Translations under genes and position numbers: made by a program | From: Ignavibacteria bacterium UBA6906 | GTDB lineage: Bacteria > Bacteroidota > Ignavibacteria > UBA10030 > UBA6906 | Assembly (NCBI GenBank): GCA_002451155.1 | Contig: DKBG01000217.1 | Span: forward strand, 1-9,994 | DNA: 9,994 bases | Direction of reading: 5' to 3' | The notes under the pieces: generated by a model | Seen by the model: only the letters and a program-made list of their open reading frames with translations | What the model was told of the DNA's origin: nothing | Database searches by the model: none | In this document: piece after piece, positions 1-7,104 of the stretch | How the letters are laid out: each line of letters starts with the position of its first letter | Position numbering within the stretch: the first letter of the stretch is position 1

Positions 1-596
1 AAACCAGAATACCACGTAACCGCGCCCCCCTCTTTGTTCTCCTGCTCCTCACGGGGGGACCGCCGGCCGTTACCCAGGATTCCGCCCGGGGCATAAAGGA
101 GGAATCGACGATATATGATTTCACCCTGAAGACTATCGACGGCGAGGACCGCTCTCTGTCTGTCTACCGGGGAACAGTGACGCTGGTGGTCAATGTCGCT
201 TCACAGTGCGGGTACACCGGCCAGTATGCGGGACTTGAATCCCTCTATCGGACCTACAAAGACCGTGGATTTGCGATACTTGGGTTTCCCGCCAACAACT
301 TCGGCGGGCAGGAGCCGGGAACGAATACCGAGATCAGGGACTTCTGTACCAGCCGGTTCGACGTGACATTCGACATGTTCGCCAAGATCTCCGTCGCCGG
401 TCGCGACACGCATCCTCTCTATCGCTACCTCACTTCCCGCCAGGGGAAACCCGGATTTACGGGAGAGGTTCGCTGGAATTTCACAAAGATCCTGATCGAT
501 CGAGATGGCCACGTGGTCGGCCGCTTCGAGCCGCGAATTGACCCCCTCTCAGAGGAAATAACCGCCGCAGTAGAACGCGCATTGAATACACAATGA
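1..596 (+). CDS. gpx: Glutathione peroxidase-family thiol peroxidase, probably exported (5' end outside window)
   Basis: Reduces hydrogen peroxide and organic hydroperoxides. Family members with cysteine in place of selenocysteine usually draw electrons from thioredoxin rather than glutathione. The frame is open from base 3 to the TGA at 594-596, and no in-frame ATG, GTG or TTG occurs before the GTG at 177. That GTG lies inside the conserved fold, so it is not the real start, and the gene most likely begins left of the window. The upstream part reads as a signal peptide: basic residues (PRNR), a hydrophobic core (LFVLLLLL), then a polar stretch leading into the family's usual opening, IYDFTLKTIDG, at about 111. 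Catalytic residues are visible: peroxidatic Cys in VASQCGYT (207-209), Gln in GGQEPG (309-311), Trp-Asn in RWNF (474-479), and a likely resolving Cys in DFCTSRF (345-347). The Cys often found in FPCNQF is Ala here (FPANNF). It converges on lpdA. The family call is certain; periplasmic location is inferred. Confidence 0.93.
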   Translation, partial: TRIPRNRAPLFVLLLLTGGPPAVTQDSARGIKEESTIYDFTLKTIDGEDRSLSVYRGTVTLVVNVASQCGYTGQYAGLESLYRTYKDRGFAILGFPANNFGGQEPGTNTEIRDFCTSRFDVTFDMFAKISVAGRDTHPLYRYLTSRQGKPGFTGEVRWNFTKILIDRDGHVVGRFEPRIDPLSEEITAAVERALNTQ

Positions 597-603
597 AATG
601 AAA

Positions 604-629
604 GCCCCCGGCACCGTAATGCCGGGGGC
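604..629 (-). terminator. Intrinsic terminator hairpin between converging peroxidase gene and pdh operon
   Basis: A perfect 10-bp inverted repeat, GCCCCCGGCA / TGCCGGGGGC, with a 6-nt loop. It begins 8 nt after the peroxidase stop codon. Read on the minus strand, the stem is followed by TTTCATTTCATT, an interrupted T tract, so it best fits termination of the aceE-aceF-lpdA transcript, 134 nt beyond the lpdA stop. On the plus strand no T run follows (CGCTCACC), so it would be a weaker or Rho-assisted terminator for the peroxidase gene, or would protect its 3' end. Confidence 0.75.
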
Positions 630-762
630 CGCTCACCTTCTTCGCCCGAAGAATTCTCGCTGCTGTCTCCCCACCCGTTGAATAGACCACCCGTCTGAAG
701 GGCACCTTCTCAGGTCCAGGTCTGGCTGAATAACAGCACCGGGTATGGAATGTGCCGTAGCC

Positions 763-2187
763 TTACGAATCTGCCTTTCGCCTCCGAGACACGGTGTGCG
801 TCGCCGTTCCATAGAATGACTCAGCACATTCGGCTAAGGTTTCCGACAGGGTTGGGTGCGGATGAACACTCTCGGCGATGTCAAGCGCGGTAGCCCCCAT
901 CTCAATTGCAACAACCCCCTCCCCAATGAGCTCGCCCGCTCCCGCACCCACGATTCCCACTCCGAGAATCCGCTCTGTCTCCGGCTCGATCACAAGCTTT
1001 GTCATCCCGTCCGTCCGATCGAAACTCAGCGCCCTGCCGGAAGCGGACCAGGGGAACTTCGCAACTTCCACCTTCATATTCCGTTCTTTCGCTTCCGCTT
1101 CCGTCAACCCGCACCAGGCAATCTCCGGATCGGTGAACACTACCGCGGGGATAATGATGTGGTCGAATGAACTCGGTTCACCCGTGATCACCTCGACGGC
1201 GATCCGGGCCTCCTTCGTCGCCTTGTGGGCAAGGAGGACTCCGCCGGCCACGTCTCCAATGGCGTAGATGCTCGGATCGGCGGTCTGCTGCCTCTCGTTC
1301 ACCCGGACAAAACCTTTCTCATCCCGAGTGACCAGGGTGTTTTCGAGGCCGAGGTCTGAGGTGTTCGGGGTACGCCCGACCGAGACCAGAACGCGGTCAA
1401 ACAGCTCCTCACGGACTTTTCCCTCTACTTCCATGGACACTTTGATCTTCTTTCCGGAGGTTGCCATTTTGAGCACCTTCACTCCGGCCCGGATTTCCTT
1501 GAACAACTTTTCAACTCTGCGCAACAGCGGTCGGATCAAATCCTGATCCGCACCTGACAGAATGGTCGGGAGAAGCTCGGCGACAACCACGCTGCTCCCC
1601 AGTGTGGCGTACACCGTACCAAGCTCCATGCCGATGTATCCACCTCCCACAATCAATAGGTCGCCTGGAATCTCCTCGATCTCGAGTGCCTCGGTGGAGG
1701 TCATTATTCTCTTGTTGCCGAGATCAAATGCCGATGGGAGGGAGGGCCTTGATCCGGTCGCAATGATCGCCTGGTCAAACGCGATGAACTTCTGGCCATC
1801 CTGGGTTTCCACCCGGAGCGTCCGTGAATCCTCAAAGTACCCCCGCCCCTGGAGCACCTCAACCCCACGCATCTTCGCAAGCGTTGTCACGCCGCCGGCA
1901 AGCTTCACGATGATCGATTCCTTCCACGCACGCATCCTATCCAGATCGATGACCGGCTTGCCGAACGTGATCCCGCGGTGTTGGGAATCCCCCGCTTCCG
2001 AAATCAACCTCGCCGCGTGCAGCAGCGTTTTCGATGGAATGCACCCGACATTCATGCACACTCCGCCGAGCCGGCTGTCACGTTCCACGAGGATGACCTT
2101 CTTTCCCCTCGCGGCTGCGTAGAATGCGGCGGCGTACCCGCCCGGACCCGCACCAACTATGACGACTTCAGTGGATAGTCTGTTCAC
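763..2187 (-). CDS. lpdA: Dihydrolipoamide dehydrogenase (pyruvate dehydrogenase E3)
   Basis: FAD-containing flavoprotein disulfide reductase of 474 residues, the same length as E. coli Lpd. It reoxidises the dihydrolipoyl arm of E2 and passes the electrons to NAD+. Visible in order: the FAD-binding motif GAGPGG (residues 12-17), the redox-active disulfide GGVCMNVGCIPSK with Cys44 and Cys49, the NAD-binding motif GGGYIGMELG in the middle of the protein, the second FAD motif YAIGDVAGG, and the C-terminal dimer-interface active site HPHPTLSE, where His444 and Glu449 are the expected catalytic pair. The start is GTG, preceded by GAGGAG at 2191-2196 with an unusually short 3-nt spacer; an in-frame stop a few codons upstream excludes a longer form. 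It is the last gene of the operon, 35 nt after aceF. E3 can also be shared with 2-oxoglutarate dehydrogenase and the glycine cleavage system; its position here ties it to pyruvate dehydrogenase. Confidence 0.97.
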   Translation of the reverse strand: MNRLSTEVVIVGAGPGGYAAAFYAAARGKKVILVERDSRLGGVCMNVGCIPSKTLLHAARLISEAGDSQHRGITFGKPVIDLDRMRAWKESIIVKLAGGVTTLAKMRGVEVLQGRGYFEDSRTLRVETQDGQKFIAFDQAIIATGSRPSLPSAFDLGNKRIMTSTEALEIEEIPGDLLIVGGGYIGMELGTVYATLGSSVVVAELLPTILSGADQDLIRPLLRRVEKLFKEIRAGVKVLKMATSGKKIKVSMEVEGKVREELFDRVLVSVGRTPNTSDLGLENTLVTRDEKGFVRVNERQQTADPSIYAIGDVAGGVLLAHKATKEARIAVEVITGEPSSFDHIIIPAVVFTDPEIAWCGLTEAEAKERNMKVEVAKFPWSASGRALSFDRTDGMTKLVIEPETERILGVGIVGAGAGELIGEGVVAIEMGATALDIAESVHPHPTLSETLAECAESFYGTATHTVSRRRKADS

Positions 2188-2190
2188 GTT

Positions 2191-2196
2191 CTCCTC
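2191..2196 (-). promoter_or_regulatory. Ribosome binding site of lpdA supporting a GTG start
   Basis: GAGGAG on the minus strand, separated from the GTG start at 2185-2187 by only AAC. No ATG lies between the upstream in-frame stop (2203-2205) and the conserved FAD motif, so this site and the family length decide the GTG start. The close spacing together with GTG may lower E3 output relative to E1 and E2 (inference). Confidence 0.6.
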
Positions 2197-2222
2197 GTAC
2201 GGTCAGCGTAACTGTTCGCGAT

Positions 2223-3500
2223 TTAGATCTTGACTTCTGACTCTTTCAGAGTCTCAAATGCGTTCACGAGATCGACCATGAAGCGTGCGGCGTCGGCTCC
2301 ATCAATCACCCGGTGATCGTAGGAAAGCGACAGCGGCAGCATTGTCCGCGGCTCCGTCTTCTTTCCCCGTATCACGGGCTTCACGACACTGCGCCCCATG
2401 CCCAGGATCGCCACCTCCGGTTTGTTCACGATCGGGGTGAAGTGTCCGCTCCCGATCCCCCCCTGATTCGAAATCGTAAAGGATCCCCCCTGCATCTCCT
2501 CGAGAGGAACCTTTCGTTGACGCGTCCGCTCGGCAAGATCATCGAGCCCGGTTGCTAGGTCAAAAAGGCTCTTCCGGTCAACATCCCGGAGGACCGGAAC
2601 AATCAGACCCTGTTCGGTGTCGACGGCAATGCCGACATGGATATACTCCTTGAATACGATCTCCCCCGCCCCCTCGTCAAAACTTGAGTTGAAGATTGGG
2701 TGCTTCTTCAGCACGGGGACGATCGCCTTCAGCGCAAATGCCGTCAGCGTAAGACGGGCGCCTCGTTTTTCGTACCTGGAGGCATACTTTTTCCGGAGGT
2801 TCATAATGCCGGTGATGTCCGCCTCATCAAACTGCGTAATGTGCGGGATGGTCGTCCAGGAGGAGACCATTCTGGTGCTGATCGTCCGGCGGAGCGTCGT
2901 AATTTTTTTTGCGTTGACTGTTCCCCACTTTGAATAGTCAATCCGCTCGGCCGCGGCGACAGGGAGCGCGACTGGCGAGGCAGAACCCGCCTGCCGCTGC
3001 AATCCCTGGATGTATCGCTTCAGGTCCGCCATTACAATCCGGCCACCGCGTTCGCTGCCACGGATCTTCGAGAGATCGATTCCGAGTTCTCGCGCGGTCT
3101 TCCGGACGGACGGCGCAGCGGCAACCGGACCTGCCGGAACTGGAAGCTCCTCAAACTGCTCCAGAGGTTCCTTCGGTGTCGGGGCCGGAACAGCCGGCGG
3201 CGCAGCCCCCTGCCCGCCCGCTACATCCGGAGCGGCCTGGGAACTCTTTGGCGATTCCTCCTGCCCCGCTTCCTCGGACAGGGACACAAGGAGAGCACCG
3301 ACCCTGATCTCGTCACCATCTTTTACGTGAATCTTCGTGATCGTCCCTGCGGCGGGTGAGGGGATCGTCGCAACCGCTTTTTCGCTCTCCAGCTCCAGAA
3401 TCGGCTGTTCCTTCTTGACCTGATCCCCCTCCTTCACAAAGATGCCGGCAATGGTGCCTGAGTCGGCACCCTCACCGAGCCGGGGAAGACGCACATCCAT
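2223..3500 (-). CDS. aceF: Dihydrolipoamide acetyltransferase (pyruvate dehydrogenase E2)
   Basis: E2 core of the pyruvate dehydrogenase complex, 425 residues; transfers the acetyl group from lipoyl-lysine to CoA. Domains in order: one lipoyl domain (about 1-78) with Lys41 in ELESEKA as the lipoylation site; a flexible Ala/Pro-rich linker (about 80-125); a peripheral subunit-binding domain (about 128-165, SVRKTARELGIDLSKIRG) that docks E1 or E3; a second linker; and the catalytic domain (about 190-425), ending in the family motif DHRVIDG with His396 and Asp400 (HxxxD). The catalytic domain carries IPHITQFDEADIT and MQGGSFTISNQGGIG, resembling E. coli AceF, in agreement with the AceE-type E1 next to it. 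E. coli AceF has three lipoyl domains; this one has a single domain, which is common elsewhere. ATG start with AAGGAG 7 nt upstream, and 24 nt after the aceE stop. An A8 run (2903-2910) lies in the coding sequence at the Lys-Lys of NAKKITT. Confidence 0.97.
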   Translation of the reverse strand: MDVRLPRLGEGADSGTIAGIFVKEGDQVKKEQPILELESEKAVATIPSPAAGTITKIHVKDGDEIRVGALLVSLSEEAGQEESPKSSQAAPDVAGGQGAAPPAVPAPTPKEPLEQFEELPVPAGPVAAAPSVRKTARELGIDLSKIRGSERGGRIVMADLKRYIQGLQRQAGSASPVALPVAAAERIDYSKWGTVNAKKITTLRRTISTRMVSSWTTIPHITQFDEADITGIMNLRKKYASRYEKRGARLTLTAFALKAIVPVLKKHPIFNSSFDEGAGEIVFKEYIHVGIAVDTEQGLIVPVLRDVDRKSLFDLATGLDDLAERTRQRKVPLEEMQGGSFTISNQGGIGSGHFTPIVNKPEVAILGMGRSVVKPVIRGKKTEPRTMLPLSLSYDHRVIDGADAARFMVDLVNAFETLKESEVKI

Positions 3501-3507
3501 AACGAGT

Positions 3508-3513
3508 CTCCTT
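3508..3513 (-). promoter_or_regulatory. Ribosome binding site of aceF
   Basis: AAGGAG on the minus strand, with 7 nt to the ATG at 3498-3500, inside the 24-nt gap after aceE. This is the clearest Shine-Dalgarno sequence of the operon and fixes the aceF start. It also shows that this organism uses Shine-Dalgarno initiation. Confidence 0.75.
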
Positions 3514-3524
3514 CACAATACGTA

Positions 3525-6206
3525 TCATGCGAGGACCGGATGAACTTTGTCGGGATCAATGCCAAGTTCCTTGATCGCCCGCCCGACTGTTTCCTTCGAA
3601 ACCTGACCTTCCTGTGCGAGAGTGTAGAGCGTCGCCACAACAACAGACTCCGCGTCAATCTCGAAGAACCGGCGGAGAACCGGACGCGTGTCACTCCGGC
3701 CGAACCCGTCCGTCCCGAGCGTCACGAGTCCGCCCGGAACCCAGGGAGCAATCTGGTCCGGAACAAGTTTCATGAAATCTGAGACCGCAATAAACGGCCC
3801 CTCCACCTGGTCAAGGAGCTGCTCCAGATACGACCTCTTTGGCTCCGCCGACGGATGCAGCATGTTCCATCGCCGGGCCTGCAGAGCCTCCGAACGCAGC
3901 TGCTTGTAGCTCGTTGCGCTCCAGACGTCCGCTGAAACACCGAATCGTTCGGCCAGAATCGCCTGCGCCCGGAGCGCTTCACGGAGGATCGGACCGCTTC
4001 CGAGAATCTGCGCCCTGATCCCCCCGGACAGCGGACTTTCGCGGAATCTGTACAGCCCTTTGACAATCCCTTCCGCAACCCCCTCCGGGAGCGGGGGCAT
4101 CGCGTAATTCTCATTGTGAAGGGTCAAATAGTATATTACTTCCTCTCCTTCAGCATACATCCTCCGCAGGCCGTCCTGAACAATCACCGCAACCTCGTAG
4201 GCAAACGCCGGATCATACGCCCGCACAGACGGAATCGTCGCCGCAAGAATGTGACTGTGACCGTCCTCGTGCTGCAGTCCTTCCCCGTTCAGCGTCGTCC
4301 GGCCGGCGGTGGCGCCGAGAAGGAATCCCTTTGCCTTCATGTCTCCGGCGGCCCAGACAAAATCCCCGATCCGCTGGAACCCAAACATTGAGTAATAAAT
4401 GTAGAACGGGATCATTGTGACATTGTGCGTTGAGTACGCCGTCGCAGCCGCCACGAACGAGGAGACCGCACCCGCTTCGGTGATTCCCTCCTCAAGAATC
4501 TGCCCGTCACTGCTTTCATGATAGTAGAGCAGGGACTCCCTGTCGACAGGTTCATAGAGCTGCCCCTTCGACGAGTAAATCCCGACTTCCCGAAACAGTG
4601 GATCCATCCCGAACGTGCGTGCCTCGTCCGGAATGATCGGGACGACCCGCTTCCCTATGCTCTTGTTGCGCAGGAGATTCCCGAGCAATCGAACGAACGC
4701 CATTGTGGTCGAGACTTCAAGACGCTCGGAACCACGGAAGAATTCCGTGAAGTCCTTCAGGGAGGGAACCTCAAGCCGCTCCTGGGTTGCCCGGCGCTCC
4801 GGGACGTACCCACCAAGCTCCATGCGCCGCTCACGAAGATACTTCATCTCAGGGCTGTCATCCGGAGGACGATAGAAGGGGGCCTCCACAACATCTTCGT
4901 CCGCGATCGGTATACCGAACCGCTCCCTGAACTCCCGCAGTTCCTTCTCGTTCAGCTTTTTTTGCTGATGGGTCACATTCCGCCCCTCCCCCGCCTCTCC
5001 GAGCCCGTAGCCTTTGATGGTCTTCGCCAGGATAACGGTGGGCTGCCCCTTCTGCGCGACGGCGGCTTTGAAGGCCGCGTACATCTTTTGCGGATCGTGG
5101 CCTCCCCGGCGCAATTTCCGTATCTGCTCGTCGGTGAGATGATTCACCATCTCCAGCAGAGCCGGATATTTGCCGAAGAAGTTCTTCCTGGTATAACTCC
5201 CCGGTTCAACCGAATACTTCTGATACTCCCCGTCAACCGCCTCTTCCATCCGCCTGAGCAACAATCCGCCGGAGTCTGCCGCCAGCAGCGAATCCCAATC
5301 CGAACCCCAGATAACTTTGATTACGTTCCAGCCCGCGCCGCGAAACGCAGCTTCGAGTTCCTGGATGATTTTGCCATTGCCCCGAACGGGCCCGTCAAGT
5401 CTCTGTAAATTGCAGTTGACTACCCAGACCAGGTTGTCGAGATTCTCACGCGCTGCAAGGGTGATCGCCCCAAGAGTCTCAGGTTCGTCCGATTCCCCGT
5501 CGCCGACAAACGCCCATACGCGCGGTTCTTCACCGCTCAGGAAACCCCGCGCACGAAGATACCTGTTGAACCGAGCCTGATAGATCGACATGATGGGACC
5601 AAGACCCATAGAGACCGTCGGGAACTGCCAGAAATTCGGCATCAGATAGGGATGAGGATAAGAGGAGAGTCCACCTCCGTCGGCAAGCTCCCGACGGAAG
5701 TTGTGGAGATGATGCTCCTCCAGCCGCCCCTCCAGGTAAGCGCGCGCGTAGATCCCGGGAGCCGCATGCCCCTGAAAATAGATCATGTCGTTGGCGCGAA
5801 AGAAGTGATTGAATGCAACTTCGTAGATTGTCGCCGCGGACGCATAGGTTGAAATGTGTCCTCCCAGACCGCTGTGCAGCCGGTTGGCCTTGACGACCAT
5901 CGCCATGGCATTCCACCGGATGTAACTCTTTATCCGGCGTTCAATTTCGCGGTTTCCCGGGTACGGGGACTCCTGATCCAGCGGAATACTGTTGATATAC
6001 GGCGTGTTAACGAGGCGGGGAAGACGGATTCCTGATTGCCCGAGGCGGGCACTGAGTTTCTCAAGCAGGAGGGGCAATTTGGCGGACTCCCTGTCCCTCA
6101 GCACAGACTCCAGAACGAATTCCAGGGCGTCCACCCACTGGTCCTGACGCCCCGGGGCACCTTGCGGAACTGCAGGGTCTTTCATATTATCGGTCTTCTC
6201 TGACAT
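3525..6206 (-). CDS. aceE: Pyruvate dehydrogenase E1 component, homodimeric AceE type
   Basis: Thiamine-diphosphate enzyme of 893 residues (E. coli AceE is 887) that decarboxylates pyruvate and reductively acetylates the E2 lipoyl arm. Visible features: QGHAAPGIYARAYLEGR (His147); the ThDP/Mg motif GDGESDEP (Asp236) closing with NCN (264-266); LAKTIKGYGLGEAGEG with THQQKK (His413); the second-half signature EEGITEAGA with Glu577 matching the catalytic glutamate that activates ThDP; FYIYYSMFGFQR; and NGEGLQHEDGHSH (His646). It is the homodimeric E1 of the AceE family, not the alpha2beta2 PdhA/PdhB kind. Compared with E. coli it lacks a short insert just before the YFQGH motif. First gene of the operon. 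The start is uncertain: the ATG at 6206 has no good Shine-Dalgarno, while a second in-frame ATG at 6185 (Met8) has GAGAAG about 8 nt upstream; the difference is seven residues in a variable N-terminus. An AAAAAAG heptamer lies in frame at 4956-4962. Confidence 0.97.
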   Translation of the reverse strand: MSEKTDNMKDPAVPQGAPGRQDQWVDALEFVLESVLRDRESAKLPLLLEKLSARLGQSGIRLPRLVNTPYINSIPLDQESPYPGNREIERRIKSYIRWNAMAMVVKANRLHSGLGGHISTYASAATIYEVAFNHFFRANDMIYFQGHAAPGIYARAYLEGRLEEHHLHNFRRELADGGGLSSYPHPYLMPNFWQFPTVSMGLGPIMSIYQARFNRYLRARGFLSGEEPRVWAFVGDGESDEPETLGAITLAARENLDNLVWVVNCNLQRLDGPVRGNGKIIQELEAAFRGAGWNVIKVIWGSDWDSLLAADSGGLLLRRMEEAVDGEYQKYSVEPGSYTRKNFFGKYPALLEMVNHLTDEQIRKLRRGGHDPQKMYAAFKAAVAQKGQPTVILAKTIKGYGLGEAGEGRNVTHQQKKLNEKELREFRERFGIPIADEDVVEAPFYRPPDDSPEMKYLRERRMELGGYVPERRATQERLEVPSLKDFTEFFRGSERLEVSTTMAFVRLLGNLLRNKSIGKRVVPIIPDEARTFGMDPLFREVGIYSSKGQLYEPVDRESLLYYHESSDGQILEEGITEAGAVSSFVAAATAYSTHNVTMIPFYIYYSMFGFQRIGDFVWAAGDMKAKGFLLGATAGRTTLNGEGLQHEDGHSHILAATIPSVRAYDPAFAYEVAVIVQDGLRRMYAEGEEVIYYLTLHNENYAMPPLPEGVAEGIVKGLYRFRESPLSGGIRAQILGSGPILREALRAQAILAERFGVSADVWSATSYKQLRSEALQARRWNMLHPSAEPKRSYLEQLLDQVEGPFIAVSDFMKLVPDQIAPWVPGGLVTLGTDGFGRSDTRPVLRRFFEIDAESVVVATLYTLAQEGQVSKETVGRAIKELGIDPDKVHPVLA

Positions 6207-6288
6207 CGTGATTGACGGTTGGCAGAGCCTGTCGCAAAGAACGGATCCGGGTGGGGCTGCATTCGCCCGGAGGCCTCGAAAGAGCCTA

Positions 6289-6317
6289 AATGTACGTCAT
6301 TTCGGATTCTCTATCAA
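6289..6317 (-). promoter_or_regulatory. Candidate promoter of the aceE-aceF-lpdA operon
   Basis: On the minus strand TTGATA (6312-6317) lies 17 nt from TACATT (6289-6294): five of six and four of six matches to the sigma-70 -35 and -10 boxes at ideal spacing. The same stretch also reads as TTTG, 20 nt, TACATTTA, one base short of the Bacteroidetes pattern TTTG / TAnnTTTG, so it fits either class. It would give an aceE leader of roughly 75 nt. No PdhR-like operator (ATTGGTnnnACCAAT) is seen. Found by eye in a 124-bp gap, so still tentative. Confidence 0.5.
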
Positions 6318-6330
6318 ATCTATTTTGCCG

Positions 6331-7050
6331 ATGAAACTCCTCAACACAACCTACACAAATCCGGCTGAAAATCTCGCGTGCGATGAGCTGCTCCTGAATC
6401 GCGCCGAGGAGGGGGAAGAGGGCGAGGTGATCCGGTTTTGGGAGTCGCAGAGCTATTTCGTCGTCCTCGGTTATTCCCGGTCAGCAGAAGAGGATGTCAA
6501 TCTCACGCGTTGTGAACTGGAGGGCGTGCAGGTTCTCCGCCGCGCCAGCGGCGGAGGAACTGTCCTCCAGGGTCCCGGATGCCTCAACTACGCACTCATT
6601 CTGAAAATCCGGCCCGATACGCCCCTCGTTTCAATCACAGGAACAACACGCTATGTTCTTGAACGAAATGCCCGCGCACTGACCCCCTTCCTGGACTCTG
6701 CCGCGGAGCCGATGGGCGAGAGCGACCTGACCATCCGGGGAAGGAAATTTTCCGGAAACGCCCAGCGAAGGCTCAGCAGGTTCCTTCTCTTCCACGGCAC
6801 AATACTCAGCCGGTTCGACATCGAGCGCACAACCCGGCTCCTGCATATGCCCGCAAAACAGCCGGCGTACAGAAACCGCCGAGACCATTTGAACTTCCTG
6901 GTCAACCTGGGAATCGATGTCAGAACTGTGACAGACGCACTGCAGAGAGAATGGAACGCGGAGACAGGGACCACACGCGTGCCGCACGAGGGGCTTGCTG
7001 ACCTTGTGAGACGTCGGTACGGACTTCGCACCTGGACGTTCAGGGTCTGA
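6331..7050 (+). CDS. Lipoate-protein ligase A / octanoyltransferase (LplA/LipM-like) family protein
   Basis: Member of the biotin/lipoate ligase fold, 239 residues from the ATG at 6331. Such enzymes attach lipoate, or octanoate as its precursor, to the lysine of lipoyl domains such as Lys41 of the neighbouring AceF. Visible: the N-terminal PAENLACDELLL, typical of the family; the nucleotide/acyl-binding loop RRASGGGTVLQGPG (70-83) followed by CLNYAL (Cys84); and GRKFSGNAQRR with Lys139 at the place of E. coli LplA's catalytic lysine. It is much shorter than E. coli LplA (338 residues) and lacks room for its C-terminal accessory domain, so ATP-dependent ligase and LipM-like transferase both remain possible. 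The frame is open upstream to an ATG at 6208, but the family's opening sequence starts at 6331, and the longer form would run through the putative aceE promoter. No Shine-Dalgarno precedes 6331. It is transcribed divergently from aceE. Confidence 0.88.
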   Translation: MKLLNTTYTNPAENLACDELLLNRAEEGEEGEVIRFWESQSYFVVLGYSRSAEEDVNLTRCELEGVQVLRRASGGGTVLQGPGCLNYALILKIRPDTPLVSITGTTRYVLERNARALTPFLDSAAEPMGESDLTIRGRKFSGNAQRRLSRFLLFHGTILSRFDIERTTRLLHMPAKQPAYRNRRDHLNFLVNLGIDVRTVTDALQREWNAETGTTRVPHEGLADLVRRRYGLRTWTFRV

Positions 7051-7062
7051 CGTCACGCTCGG

Positions 7063-7080
7063 CTCGGCGAAGAGGCCGAG
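7063..7080. terminator. Weak hairpin between converging ligase gene and batE
   Basis: Six-base inverted repeat CTCGGC / GCCGAG with a 6-nt loop, lying in the 54-bp gap between two converging stop codons. Neither strand has a T run after it, so an intrinsic terminator is doubtful; it is listed because this gap must hold whatever ends the two transcripts. Confidence 0.25.
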
Positions 7081-7104
7081 ATGCCGGCACTGGGACCGGA
7101 GGGA

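Noticed and set aside
481..705. Small minus-strand frame between lpdA and the peroxidase
   Set aside because: It runs through the terminator hairpin and the 3' end of the peroxidase gene, starts at GTG without a ribosome binding site, and looks like nothing known.
1562..2122. Plus-strand open frame (186 codons) antisense to lpdA
   Set aside because: Shadow of an lpdA region with intact FAD, disulfide and NAD motifs; no signal of its own.
4518..5408. Long plus-strand open frame (296 codons) antisense to aceE
   Set aside because: It lies wholly inside aceE, whose catalytic motifs are intact throughout. The translation shows no recognisable domain and is explained by GC-rich third-position bias.
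6208..6330. N-terminal extension of the ligase to the ATG at 6208
   Set aside because: The extra 41 residues are Arg/Ser-rich with no family match. The family's opening sequence begins at 6331, and the extension would cover the putative aceE promoter.
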